Shown: piece by piece, positions 24,044 to 32,386 of the stretch | How positions within the stretch are numbered: position 1 is the stretch's first letter | Layout: every line of letters begins with the position of its first letter | NCBI GenBank assembly: GCA_947625045.1 | Contig: CANQMW010000002.1 | Location: forward strand, 124,001-188,000 | DNA from: an uncultured Oscillospiraceae bacterium | GTDB taxonomy: Bacteria; Bacillota; Clostridia; Oscillospirales; Oscillospiraceae | Reading direction: 5' to 3' | DNA length: 64,000 nucleotides | Program-made: the position numbers and the translations under genes | The notes under the pieces: model-generated | The model's database searches: none | Told to the model about the DNA's origin: nothing | Seen by the model: the letters and a program-made list of their open reading frames with translations, nothing else

Positions 24044-26248
24044 TCAGCCCTCTAAAAGGCTGTAAGCGGTGGTGGTGTATACCTGCCCGCCCTCCGCCGT
24101 GAGGCTGGCGGTGAGTTGGGCCTGGCCGCCCGCGGGGGCGAAGGTATAGGTCTCTCCGTCGATGGTCTGCTCTCCCGCGAGAGCCTGGCCGTCCCGGAAA
24201 TAGTAAGTCATGCCGTTCTGCTCATGCCAGCCGGTATAGCCCTCCGAGGGACACACCAGATCCAGGTCCGTGACGAAGGTGTCGGCGGTGAGCTGGGCCA
24301 GGCTCCTGGCTTGGACGGGGCCGAAGTCCAGCGTCAGATATTGCAGCAGCGCCAGGAGGGTGCTGGGCCTCTGGCACATGAACTGGACATCTTCCCGGAA
24401 AAAGGCGTCGGCATAGAGCCGGTCCGGGTCCGAGGTGACGCCGGTGCCGCCCCAGAGATGCATGTTGCCGGGGTAGGCGGCCGCGTCGTGGAAGGGGTCC
24501 AGGTTCTGGCTGATGAAGTTGGTGACGAAGTATATATCCGGGTGGGCGTTGGCATAGCCCTCCGTGGCCTCCTGAAAGGCGAAGACATCCTTCCGGCCCA
24601 CGGCCTCGCCGGTATAGGGTACGCTCCGGGCGGAGAGCCCCGCCGTGACGCAAAGCGCCGCGCCAAGGAGTACGGCGATGCCCTTCTGCCAGGGCCGGGC
24701 GGGTTTCTCCGCCGCCGGGCCGGACAGGGCAAAGAGAAGCAGCATCACCGCCGCGGGGATGACCACTACCAGGTGGACCCTGAGCAGAAACCGCCCCTGC
24801 CGGATGAGGTACAGCAATAGCACCGCCCCGCCGCCGAAGGCCCCCAGTGCCCCCAATATCTCCGGCCAGGAGCGTCTGCCCCGGCGGAGAAGTTCCAGCA
24901 GCGCCAGCGCCAGCAATAAGGGCAGGCCCAGGGCCGTCAGGGCCATGGTGCGCAGATGGCCGGCGCTCTCCATGGAGGTGGCTGCCGCCAGGGAGCCCGC
25001 CCCCAGGGAGGGCTCATAGTACATGTCCGCGATGGCCTTGAAGGTGTCGGTGTTGACCCGCTCGTCCATGAAGTACCAGGCCCGCAGGAGGTTGGATAGC
25101 TCCGGGGGCAGGCCCGCGGCCTCCAGCTGCTCGTTGGTCAGACCGTCTATGAGGTAGTCCATGACGACGGAGCGGTAGTGTTCGGCGTTGGCGTATTCGG
25201 CGGAGGCGGCGGGGTCCTGCCCGGCGTCAGAGCTGTCCAGCCAGAGATGCCCCACGCCCTCATAAAGCCCGAAGCCCACGGCGGCGCAGAGGGCCAGGGC
25301 GGCGAGACGTCGTGCCCGGTCCGGGCCCTTTTGAAGCCATGTCCGCAGCAGCTGATATCCTACCGCCAGGGCCCAGAAGCACATGACGCATTGGGCCGTG
25401 TAGGTGCGCTGGAGCCGGACCAGCAGGAGCATCAGCAGGCACCCGAGGTCCGAGGCGGCGCGCCCGGCGCGGCTGGCCGTCCCGTCCCGGCAGAGCGTCA
25501 GGGCGATGGCCGCCGCGCCCAGCAGGGCGGGGGTCACGGTGAAGGAGAGCTCCGCCGTCGCGGGCAGGGCAAGCCCCGCGCACAGCAGCGCGAATATCCC
25601 CATCCCGCCCAGGGCGGACAGGCCCCGGCGGGAGATTTTGACAAGGATACACCGGCCGATGACGGTGAGGGACACAGCGATGGCGAAGATGTGATAGCCG
25701 CCGTACCAATACCCGTGGGGGTCCAAGCGGTAGAAGAGGCTCAGAAGGCCGCAGAACAGGTAATGGGAAAAGGCGTGGGCGGCGGCGCCCAGCCCCTCCC
25801 CGGGGATGCGGGCGATGGTGCGCATGAGCGTCACGTCGTCGTTGGTCATGAAACTGATGACCGTGACCCGCCATGTCCACAGGAGGAAAAGCCCCGTCAG
25901 GACAGCCGCCGTCAGCCACCGAAAGCGGTCCTTCTCCATGGCCTTATTCAGCCCCGCCAGGAGCTGTTCGCCCCTATCTGTGGCGAACAGGGCCATAAGG
26001 GCCACCGTGAGAACGAGAAACAGCGCCGTCCGGCCGGGATATGCCGTGCCGCCCCAGGCGGGCAGGAGCGCGTCCATCGTCATGCGCCGGACGACGGCGC
26101 TCTGGAGGGCGAGATAGGACAAAAGCGCCGCGGCCAGGGCCCGGAGCGAGACGGACCACTTGTCCTCCCTGGAGGCATACAGCCGCCCGCATATCACCGC
26201 CGCGGCGGCGGTGAGGGCGAATATGGCGATGTAGCGCAGGTAGGTCAT
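24044..26248 (-). CDS. Large polytopic membrane protein, GT-C-like, with C-terminal choline-binding-like repeat (paralog A)
   Basis: 734 residues with about a dozen hydrophobic segments. An FMTNDDVTLM motif follows the early segments, in the place where GT-C glycosyltransferases carry an acidic pair in their first outer loop; this family class uses polyprenyl-linked sugars at the outer face. Residues ~545-734 form a soluble domain that should lie outside. Its end (residues ~673-704) matches the cell-wall/choline-binding repeat: GW, G, YYF, G, G and a second YTF half-repeat in the right spacing. AAGGAG precedes the ATG. It is paralogous along its length to the next gene upstream. GtrII-like glucosyl transfer or a Wzy-like role are alternatives. 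Confidence 0.8.
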   Translation of the reverse strand: MTYLRYIAIFALTAAAAVICGRLYASREDKWSVSLRALAAALLSYLALQSAVVRRMTMDALLPAWGGTAYPGRTALFLVLTVALMALFATDRGEQLLAGLNKAMEKDRFRWLTAAVLTGLFLLWTWRVTVISFMTNDDVTLMRTIARIPGEGLGAAAHAFSHYLFCGLLSLFYRLDPHGYWYGGYHIFAIAVSLTVIGRCILVKISRRGLSALGGMGIFALLCAGLALPATAELSFTVTPALLGAAAIALTLCRDGTASRAGRAASDLGCLLMLLLVRLQRTYTAQCVMCFWALAVGYQLLRTWLQKGPDRARRLAALALCAAVGFGLYEGVGHLWLDSSDAGQDPAASAEYANAEHYRSVVMDYLIDGLTNEQLEAAGLPPELSNLLRAWYFMDERVNTDTFKAIADMYYEPSLGAGSLAAATSMESAGHLRTMALTALGLPLLLALALLELLRRGRRSWPEILGALGAFGGGAVLLLYLIRQGRFLLRVHLVVVIPAAVMLLLFALSGPAAEKPARPWQKGIAVLLGAALCVTAGLSARSVPYTGEAVGRKDVFAFQEATEGYANAHPDIYFVTNFISQNLDPFHDAAAYPGNMHLWGGTGVTSDPDRLYADAFFREDVQFMCQRPSTLLALLQYLTLDFGPVQARSLAQLTADTFVTDLDLVCPSEGYTGWHEQNGMTYYFRDGQALAGEQTIDGETYTFAPAGGQAQLTASLTAEGGQVYTTTAYSLLEG

Positions 26249-26262
26249 AGCCGCTCCTTGTG

Positions 26263-28419
26263 TCAGTCTTCCATAAGGCTGTAGGCGTCGGTGGTATAGA
26301 CCACCGCGCCGTCCTCCCCGGCGACGGGCATGAACTGAGCTTCACTCCCGGCGGGGGCGAAGGTGTAGGTCTTTCCGCCGATGGTCTGCTGGCCGGTGAG
26401 AGCCTGGCCGTCCCGGAAGTAATAGGTCATGCCGCCCAGCTCATACCAGCCGGTATACCCCTCCCCGGGGGAGACGGCGTCAATGTCCGTCACGGTGACG
26501 CCCTCGCCCAGCTGGGCCTCCAGGGTCGCCTGCACGGGGCCGTAGTCCACGCTCAGGTATTGCAGCAGGGCCGCCAGGGTGGAGAAGCGGTCGTTCATAA
26601 CGAGCACGCCGTCCCGGAGGAAGGCGTCGGCGTAGAGCCGGTCCTCAGGGGCCTTGGCCGTGTCGCCGCAGTAGCCCCACTGGACGATGTTGTCCGGGTA
26701 ATCGCCCAGGGGACAGAGGGGATCGGTGTTGGCCTCGTGGTTGTCGTAGACGCTGGAGATGATGAGCTTGTTCTCATTGCTGGCGGCCAGGCCGTCGATG
26801 GCGGACTGCAGGGCGAACACATCCGAGCGGGTGACGGCCTCCGCCGCCCGGGGCGTGGTATATACACACAGCGCGCAGCATACCACCGCGGCCGCGGCGC
26901 CCAGAGCGGCCAGCGTTCCGGCGGCGCGCCGCCGGGAGAGGGCGGGAGCATCCGCCTGGGCCGGGGCGGTCAGCGCTGTCAGGAGCAGCAGCACCGCGGC
27001 GGGCAGCGTCACCACCAGAAATACCCGGAGGGGGAAACGGCCCCTGTCCACCAGGTACAGCAGCAGTATCCCCGTGCCGCCCAGACCGCACAGCGCGCAC
27101 AGAAGCTCCGGCCACCACCGCCTGCCGAAGCGGATGAGAGCGGCGGCGCAGCAAAGGACCATCGCGAAGAGGAAGCCCAGCCGCGCGGACATCTGTCTGT
27201 CCGCGCGCACGTAACCGGCCAGACGGGCGAGAAGGCCGCCTGCCCGGGAGAGGGCGGAGGCGTCTCCGCCGCCGGTCTGGTTCTGGTAGTGGATGTTGAT
27301 CACATCCCGGAAGAGATCCGTTGTCACCTGCTCGTCCATGAAGAACCAGCCATGGATCAGCGTGGCCAGCTCCCGGGAGATGCCGGCCTGCTCATACTCC
27401 TCCAGGGTCAGCTCGTCGTTGAGATAGTCCACGATGCGGGAGCGGTAATTCTCCGCCTGGCTGTAGGCGGGGTCGACGGGAACGATCACAGCGCGGCCGA
27501 CGGCCGTCACGCCCAGGGCGATGGCCAGGGATGCGGCGGCGAACAGGGCGGTCCGCCCCCATCCTGCCCGGGCAAGGCCCATGCGCACCAGCTGATAGCC
27601 CACAGCCACGGCCCAGAAGCACAGCACTGCCCGGCCCGTCTGCCGCCGCTGAAGGATGCTGAGAACCAAGAGCACGGCCACGGCTATATCGGACCAGACC
27701 CGCCGGCCGGTGGTCCTGTTCCCATCCCGGCAGAAGGTGAGCGCCATAGCCGCGGAGCCCGCCACGGCGGGGGTCACGGTGAAGGAGATGGCGGCGAAGC
27801 AATAGAGGAAGAGCCCCCCACACAGCCCGGCCTGGATGGCCGCGCCGGTCCAGGCAGGCCACCCCCGCCCGCAGGTCCGAAGCAGGATGCACCGGCCGAT
27901 GACCGTGAGGGAGCAAAGCAGCACGGTAAGGTGAAAGCCCAGATACCAGTACCCGTCCGGATAAAGACCGTAGAGCTTTCCCAGGGCCCAGCTCAGAAGC
28001 TGGCTGGAGAACACACCGGAGGTGGCGTCCAGGCCCTTCTCCGGCACCTGGGCGATGGCCAGAAGGAACGTGGTGTCGTCCATGGTCATGTAGGCCAATA
28101 CCGTCACCCGCAGCGCCCAGGCGAAAAACAGCGCTGTGACAACGGCGGCGGTGAGCCAGCGGTATCTGTCCTTCTGACAGGCCCGGTCCCAGGCGGCGAG
28201 CATGGCCCGGCCTTTATCCGTCAGGGACAGGGCGAAACCCAGCACCAGAAAGGCACACAGCCGCGCCAGCCGCCCTGGGAGGAAGACCCCCTCCGCTATC
28301 GGCAGGAACAGGTCCAGGCCCACCCGCCGGGCCACGGCGCTCTCCACCGCCAGAAAGGCGATGAGCCCCGCCATGAGGCCGGTCAGGGCCGCGGCCCACG
28401 GATAGCGCCGCTCGGTCAT
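26263..28419 (-). CDS. Large polytopic membrane protein, GT-C-like, with C-terminal choline-binding-like repeat (paralog B)
   Basis: 718-residue paralog of the downstream gene with the same plan: multiple membrane segments, YMTMDDTTFL after the first group, a long outer soluble region and a C-terminal repeat (residues ~657-688) with GW, G, YYF, G-x4-G and YTF in choline-binding-repeat spacing. SLTVIGRCIL is identical in both paralogs and probably lies in a conserved membrane segment. The start ATG lies close to the aminotransferase stop (a few nt overlap). Sequence divergence shows an old duplication, so the two may use different lipid-linked sugars. Catalysis is inferred from architecture and context only. 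Confidence 0.8.
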   Translation of the reverse strand: MTERRYPWAAALTGLMAGLIAFLAVESAVARRVGLDLFLPIAEGVFLPGRLARLCAFLVLGFALSLTDKGRAMLAAWDRACQKDRYRWLTAAVVTALFFAWALRVTVLAYMTMDDTTFLLAIAQVPEKGLDATSGVFSSQLLSWALGKLYGLYPDGYWYLGFHLTVLLCSLTVIGRCILLRTCGRGWPAWTGAAIQAGLCGGLFLYCFAAISFTVTPAVAGSAAMALTFCRDGNRTTGRRVWSDIAVAVLLVLSILQRRQTGRAVLCFWAVAVGYQLVRMGLARAGWGRTALFAAASLAIALGVTAVGRAVIVPVDPAYSQAENYRSRIVDYLNDELTLEEYEQAGISRELATLIHGWFFMDEQVTTDLFRDVINIHYQNQTGGGDASALSRAGGLLARLAGYVRADRQMSARLGFLFAMVLCCAAALIRFGRRWWPELLCALCGLGGTGILLLYLVDRGRFPLRVFLVVTLPAAVLLLLTALTAPAQADAPALSRRRAAGTLAALGAAAAVVCCALCVYTTPRAAEAVTRSDVFALQSAIDGLAASNENKLIISSVYDNHEANTDPLCPLGDYPDNIVQWGYCGDTAKAPEDRLYADAFLRDGVLVMNDRFSTLAALLQYLSVDYGPVQATLEAQLGEGVTVTDIDAVSPGEGYTGWYELGGMTYYFRDGQALTGQQTIGGKTYTFAPAGSEAQFMPVAGEDGAVVYTTDAYSLMED

Positions 28420-29540
28420 CTCTTGTAAAAGGCCGTGACGGCCTCCACCACTTTTTCCACGTCGCTGTCGGCAAGACCGTAATGCATGGGCAGGCGCAGC
28501 AGCCGCTCGCTCTCGGCGGTGGTGTACTTATCCTCCCCATGGAACCGGCCGAAGCGCAATCCCGCCGCAGCGGAGTGCAGGGGCACATAGTGGAACACGG
28601 ACTGGACGCCCCGCTCCCGCAAAAAGGCGATGAGGGCGGTGCGCTCGGAGATATCCTTCGCCTTGACGTAGAACATGTGGCCGTTGTGCACGCACCCCTC
28701 CGGGACGGTCTGCCAGTCGATACAGCCCTCTTTTTCCAGGGGGGCCAGCCCCTCCCGGTAGAGCTGCCAGCTGTGGAGCCGGGCGGCGTTGATCTCGTCA
28801 GCCATCTCCAGCTGGCCGCAGAGGTAGGCGGCGTTCAGCTCGCTGGGCAGATAGCTGGAGCCCAGGTCCTCCCAGGTGTACTTGTCCACCTGGCCCCGGA
28901 GCAGCCGGGCCCGGTTGGTGCCCTTCTCCCGGATGATCTCCGCCCGGGGGTCGTCCTCACGCAGGAGGATGGCGCCGCCCTCGCCCATGGAGTAGTTTTT
29001 CGTCTCATGGAAGCTGTAGCAGCCGTAGTCCCCGATGGCGCCCAGGGCCCTGCCCTTGTAGGCGGCCATGACCCCCTGGGCCGCGTCCTCCACTACCTTC
29101 AGGCCATGGCGGCGGGCGATGTCCAGAATGGTATCCATCTCGCAGGCCACGCCCGCGTAGTGCATGACGCAGATAGCCCGGGTCTTGGGCGTGATGGCGT
29201 CCTCGATGAGCGCCTCGTCTATGTTCATGGTGTCCGGCCGTATATCCACGAACACAGGCACTGCCCCGGCCAGCACAAAGGCGTTGGCCGTGGAGGAGAA
29301 GGTATAGGAGGGCAGGATGACCTCGTCCCCGGGCTGGAACCGGCACAGCAGCGCCGCCATGTCCAGGGCGTGGGTGCCGCTGGTGGTCAGGAATGCCCGG
29401 GCCGCGCCGGTGCGCTCAGTGAGCCATTCGTGGCACTTTTTCGTGAAGGCCCCGTCGCCGCATATCTTGTGGGAGTGGATGGCCTCCAGGACATACCGGT
29501 CCTCCCGGCCGCAGTAGGGGGGTACGTTAAATGGGATCAT
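28416..29540 (-). CDS. wecE: dTDP-4-amino-4,6-dideoxygalactose transaminase (WecE/RffA-like)
   Basis: 374-residue PLP enzyme of the DegT/DnrJ/EryC1 family. It follows E. coli WecE closely: MIPFNVPP start, HKICGDGAFT, GDEVILPSYTFSSTANAFV, HYAGVACEMDTI, VEDAAQGVMA, and HETKNYS, whose Lys holds PLP, then EIIREKGTNR and GQVDKYTW. WecE converts dTDP-4-keto-6-deoxyglucose to dTDP-Fuc4N with glutamate as amino donor, and the upstream rfbB makes exactly that keto sugar. The ATG at 29540 has GGAGG 7 nt before it. The 4-amino group would be available for acylation, and the operon also encodes three ATP-grasp proteins. No WecD-type acetyltransferase is present. Confidence 0.93.
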   Translation of the reverse strand: MIPFNVPPYCGREDRYVLEAIHSHKICGDGAFTKKCHEWLTERTGAARAFLTTSGTHALDMAALLCRFQPGDEVILPSYTFSSTANAFVLAGAVPVFVDIRPDTMNIDEALIEDAITPKTRAICVMHYAGVACEMDTILDIARRHGLKVVEDAAQGVMAAYKGRALGAIGDYGCYSFHETKNYSMGEGGAILLREDDPRAEIIREKGTNRARLLRGQVDKYTWEDLGSSYLPSELNAAYLCGQLEMADEINAARLHSWQLYREGLAPLEKEGCIDWQTVPEGCVHNGHMFYVKAKDISERTALIAFLRERGVQSVFHYVPLHSAAAGLRFGRFHGEDKYTTAESERLLRLPMHYGLADSDVEKVVEAVTAFYKR

Positions 29541-29565
29541 GAGGGTTCCTCCATGTGTCCGCGCG

Positions 29566-30588
29566 TCAGCGGTCGCCGTACATCCGCTGGTAGTAGGTCT
29601 TATACTCGCCGGAGACGATCTGCTCCCACCAGGGGCGGTTCGCCAGATACCACCGGATGGTCTTTTGGATGCCGTCCGAAAAGGCGGTCTCCGGGGCCCA
29701 GCCCAGCTCCGCCTGTATCTTCGCCGGGTCGATGGCGTAGCGCAGGTCATGTCCGGCCCGGTCGGTGACGTAGGTGATCAGGCTCTCGGGCTTATCCAGG
29801 GCTTTGCATATGAGCTTCACGATGTCGATGTTGCGCATCTCGCTGCGGCCGCCGATGTTGTAAACTTCGCCGATACGGCCCTTTTCCAGGATGAGGCCGA
29901 TGGCTTTGCAGTGGTCATCCACGTACAGCCAGTCCCGCACGTTCAGGCCCTGGCCGTATACCGGCAGGGGCTTGTCCGCCAGGCAGTTCGCGATCATCAG
30001 GGGGATGAGCTTTTCCGGGAACTGGTAAGGCCCGTAGTTGTTGGAGCAGCGGCTCACCGTCACGGGCAGGCCGTAGGTGCGCCCATAGGCCAGGGTCAGC
30101 AGGTCCGCCCCCGCCTTGGAGGCGCTGTAGGGGCTGGAGGGGCGCAGATGGCTCTGCTCGGTGAAGAGCATATCCGGCCGGTCCAGGGGCAGGTCCCCGT
30201 ATACCTCGTCGGTGGACACCTGGTGGAAGCGGATATTCCCGTGGGCCCGGCAGGCGTCCATCAGCACCTGTACGCCCAGGACGTTGGTCTTCAGGAATAT
30301 CTCCGGGTCCTCGATGGACCGGTCCACATGGGTCTCCGCGGCGAAGTTCACCACCGCGTCGGGAGCTTCTTTTTCAAAGATGGCGTCTATCCCCGCCCGG
30401 TCCCGGATGTCCTGCTTATAGAAAGTGAAGCGGCTGTCCTCCATGGCCCGGGCCAAGGTGGACATGTTCCCCGCGTAGGTCAGGCTGTCCACGCAGACGA
30501 GCCGGACGTCCTCGTGACGGTCCAGCATGTAGTAGACGAAGTTGGCGCCGATAAAGCCGGCGCCGCCGGTGACCAGCAGCTTTTTCAT
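29566..30588 (-). CDS. rfbB: dTDP-glucose 4,6-dehydratase
   Basis: 340-residue extended SDR enzyme that converts dTDP-glucose to dTDP-4-keto-6-deoxyglucose. Seen: the NAD-binding GGAGFIGANFVYYML at the start, FAAETHVDRS, STDEVYGDL, and the catalytic YSASKAGADLL (Tyr-x3-Lys), plus NNYGPYQFPEKLIP. Length is normal. GGGAGG precedes the ATG, and a promoter lies ~60 nt upstream, so this is the first gene of the 12-gene - glycan operon. rfbA, rfbC and rfbD are not in the window; with WecE next, the pathway turns to an amino sugar instead of rhamnose. Confidence 0.96.
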   Translation of the reverse strand: MKKLLVTGGAGFIGANFVYYMLDRHEDVRLVCVDSLTYAGNMSTLARAMEDSRFTFYKQDIRDRAGIDAIFEKEAPDAVVNFAAETHVDRSIEDPEIFLKTNVLGVQVLMDACRAHGNIRFHQVSTDEVYGDLPLDRPDMLFTEQSHLRPSSPYSASKAGADLLTLAYGRTYGLPVTVSRCSNNYGPYQFPEKLIPLMIANCLADKPLPVYGQGLNVRDWLYVDDHCKAIGLILEKGRIGEVYNIGGRSEMRNIDIVKLICKALDKPESLITYVTDRAGHDLRYAIDPAKIQAELGWAPETAFSDGIQKTIRWYLANRPWWEQIVSGEYKTYYQRMYGDR

Positions 30589-30645
30589 AGGCCCTCCCGG
30601 AGGCAGACTTTATTTTATAATAAACCTATTTCTTCCTATTAAAGC

Positions 30646-30673
30646 ATTATACCACAGCCGCCCCCAAAAGCAA
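30646..30673 (-). promoter_or_regulatory. Putative promoter of the - glycan operon
   Basis: On the - strand a perfect TATAAT (30646-30651) with a weak TTGCTT (30668-30673) at 16 nt. It lies just behind the terminator of the transporter operon and about 60 nt ahead of rfbB. Confidence 0.6.
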
Positions 30674-30691
30674 CACCATTTGACATAATAT

Positions 30692-30731
30692 ATGGTCCCC
30701 AAAGGGCCCTGTTGGGCCTTTTGGGGACCAT
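30692..30731 (-). terminator. Terminator of the chromate-transporter operon
   Basis: An 18-bp stem (30692-30709 with 30714-30731, one G-U pair) with a TGTT loop, about 15 nt after the last transporter codon. On the - strand it is followed by an AT-rich stretch but no long T-run. Confidence 0.75.
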
Positions 30732-30745
30732 GATAAAAGTGTTAC

Positions 30746-31321
30746 TTATGCTCCCGCGAACCTAAACACCGCGCCGGCGACGGCGCCGATGAGGATGAGG
30801 AAGGCGGGGTGGAGCTTTTTGAAGACCTTGCTCACGGCGAAGATGACCGCCGCCAGGACCCATGCCTTCCAGTCCAGCATGGTCCAGAACTTCGATACGC
30901 CCTCCCAGGCGTCCAGCCGGAACAGCACCCCCAGGGCCACGGTGATCCCCGCCGCGGCGATCAGGCCCGTGGACACGGGGCGGATGCCGTAAAAGGCGCC
31001 CTTTACGTACTTATTGTCCCGGAAGGCCCGCAGGGCGGCGGCGATAAGGATGATGACGATGATGCTGGGGGTGACGATGCCCACCAGCGCGGCCACGCTG
31101 CCCAACACGCCGGCGCTGGTATAGCCGGTGTACACGGCCATGTTGATGCCGATGGGGCCGGGGGTGGACTCGCTGACGGCCAGCATGTCCGCCACCTGCT
31201 GGGCGGTGAACCAGCCGGTGCGCTCGCCCATCTCGTAGAGGAAGGGAAGGGTGGCCAGACCCCCGCCCACGGCGAAGAGGCCTGTCTTGAAGAATTCCCA
31301 GAACAGCTGCAAAAATATCAT
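30746..31321 (-). CDS. Chromate transporter family protein, half-size subunit
   Basis: 191-residue CHR-family membrane protein with about five to six hydrophobic segments and the family motifs FFKTGLFAVGGGLATLPFL and SESTPGPIGINMAVYTG. Full-size ChrA has two such domains; here they are separate genes, and the other half follows upstream. Paired short CHR proteins are thought to act as a heterodimer in anion (chromate/sulfate-like) movement, though the real substrate in gut bacteria is uncertain. Its start overlaps the previous stop (ATGA), so equal production of both halves is expected. Confidence 0.92.
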   Translation of the reverse strand: MIFLQLFWEFFKTGLFAVGGGLATLPFLYEMGERTGWFTAQQVADMLAVSESTPGPIGINMAVYTGYTSAGVLGSVAALVGIVTPSIIVIILIAAALRAFRDNKYVKGAFYGIRPVSTGLIAAAGITVALGVLFRLDAWEGVSKFWTMLDWKAWVLAAVIFAVSKVFKKLHPAFLILIGAVAGAVFRFAGA

Positions 31322-31863
31322 TTCTTTGCCGCCCCCTTCCGCATCTGAAGCGCCACGCCGATGACGCCCGCCGCCAGCACGAACAGCACCGGGGACACGT
31401 CCAGCACCAGGCTCAGCACCGCCGCGGCCACGAAAATGCAGGCGGTGAGCTTATCCACCACGGAGGACTTTAAGAGCTTGATGACCGCGTTCAGGATGAG
31501 CACCGTCACCGCCACCCGGATGCCGGCGAAGGCGTTCTGGACGATGGCATAGTCCGCGAAGTTCTGCAAAAGGGCGGCGATGAGGCCGATGATGATGAAG
31601 CTGGGCAGCACCAGGGAATAGGTGGCGGCGATGGCGCCGGGCACGCCCTTCTGCTTGAAGCCGATGAAGGTGGCGGTATTCACGGCGATGATGCCGGGGG
31701 TGCACTGGCCGATGGCGTAATAGTCCGTCAGCTCCTCGTTGGTGCACCAGCCCCGGCTCTCCACCACCTCCCGCTGGAGGATGGGCAGCATGGCGTAGCC
31801 GCCGCCGAAGGTGATGGCCCCCATGCGGAAGAAGGTGACGAAAAGCTCCCAGTATATCTTCAT
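31318..31863 (-). CDS. Chromate transporter family protein, half-size partner
   Basis: 181-residue CHR-family membrane protein: FFRMGAITFGGGYAMLPIL and the IGQCTPGIIAVNTATFIG motif. It is the complementary half of the 191-residue protein encoded immediately downstream. Start set at the ATG at 31863 (GGGAGG upstream); this ATG overlaps the stop of the YbaK gene by 4 nt, ruling out a longer frame. The three-gene unit ybaK-chr-chr is thus coupled. Confidence 0.92.
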   Translation of the reverse strand: MKIYWELFVTFFRMGAITFGGGYAMLPILQREVVESRGWCTNEELTDYYAIGQCTPGIIAVNTATFIGFKQKGVPGAIAATYSLVLPSFIIIGLIAALLQNFADYAIVQNAFAGIRVAVTVLILNAVIKLLKSSVVDKLTACIFVAAAVLSLVLDVSPVLFVLAAGVIGVALQMRKGAAKK

Positions 31864-32339
31864 GGCTGCGCCTCCCGGTCCTTGCACACGTCGCACCACC
31901 CGGCGGGATTGCATAAGCTCTCCAGCTCCTGCCAGGTGAGGGCCACGCCGGAGTGGGCGCTGCCCGCGGCAGGATAGACCGTGTCGTGGTCCTTTAAGCT
32001 CACGTCCAGCCACACCTCCGCCTGGGGCGGGACCAGGAAGGGGCACACCCCGCCGGGGGCGTTGCCCGTGAACCGCTCGGTGTCCTCGGCCGAGAGCATC
32101 TTCGCCTTGCCGCCGAAGGTGTCCTTGAACTTGCGGTTATCCACCCGGCGCTTGCCGGCGGCCACTACCAGCACCGCCCCGTCCCCGTGGTAAAAGCCCA
32201 GGGTCTTGGCGATCTGGTCCGGGTCCACGCCCAATGCCTCCGCCGCCAGGTCCACCGTGGCGGTGGACTGGGGGAACTCGTGCAGCCGGTCCAAAAAACC
32301 TTTTTCTTCCAAAAAAACACGCACTTTTTCGATGTTCAT
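31860..32339 (-). CDS. YbaK/EbsC family aminoacyl-tRNA deacylase
   Basis: 159-residue single-domain editing protein related to the INS domain of ProRS. Family members hydrolyse mischarged tRNAs such as Cys-tRNA-Pro or Ala-tRNA-Pro. Visible features: FPQSTATVDLAAEALGV at the N-terminus, AKTLGFYHGDGAVLVVAAG with the conserved Lys, and GGVCPFLVPPQAEVWLD near the C-terminus. AAGGAG precedes the ATG. It heads the unit with the two CHR transporters; a functional reason for this pairing is not evident. The C-terminal NPAGWCDVCKD with two Cys is slightly unusual. Confidence 0.9.
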   Translation of the reverse strand: MNIEKVRVFLEEKGFLDRLHEFPQSTATVDLAAEALGVDPDQIAKTLGFYHGDGAVLVVAAGKRRVDNRKFKDTFGGKAKMLSAEDTERFTGNAPGGVCPFLVPPQAEVWLDVSLKDHDTVYPAAGSAHSGVALTWQELESLCNPAGWCDVCKDREAQP

Positions 32340-32352
32340 GGGGGAAAACTCC

Positions 32353-32380
32353 TTGCAAAATGGAAAATCTGCGCTACAAT
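32353..32380 (+). promoter_or_regulatory. Promoter giving a predicted leaderless PfkB mRNA
   Basis: TTGCAA (32353-32358), 16-nt spacer, TACAAT (32375-32380). The ATG of the kinase gene begins only 6 nt after the -10, about where transcription should start, and no Shine-Dalgarno site precedes it. Confidence 0.6.
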
Positions 32381-32386
32381 GATACC

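Noticed and set aside
26260..28428. A ~720-codon open frame on the + strand opposite the giant membrane protein B
   Set aside because: Composition is Gly/Gln/His/Pro-rich nonsense typical of antisense frames in GC-rich DNA; the - strand frame has membrane segments and a paralog.
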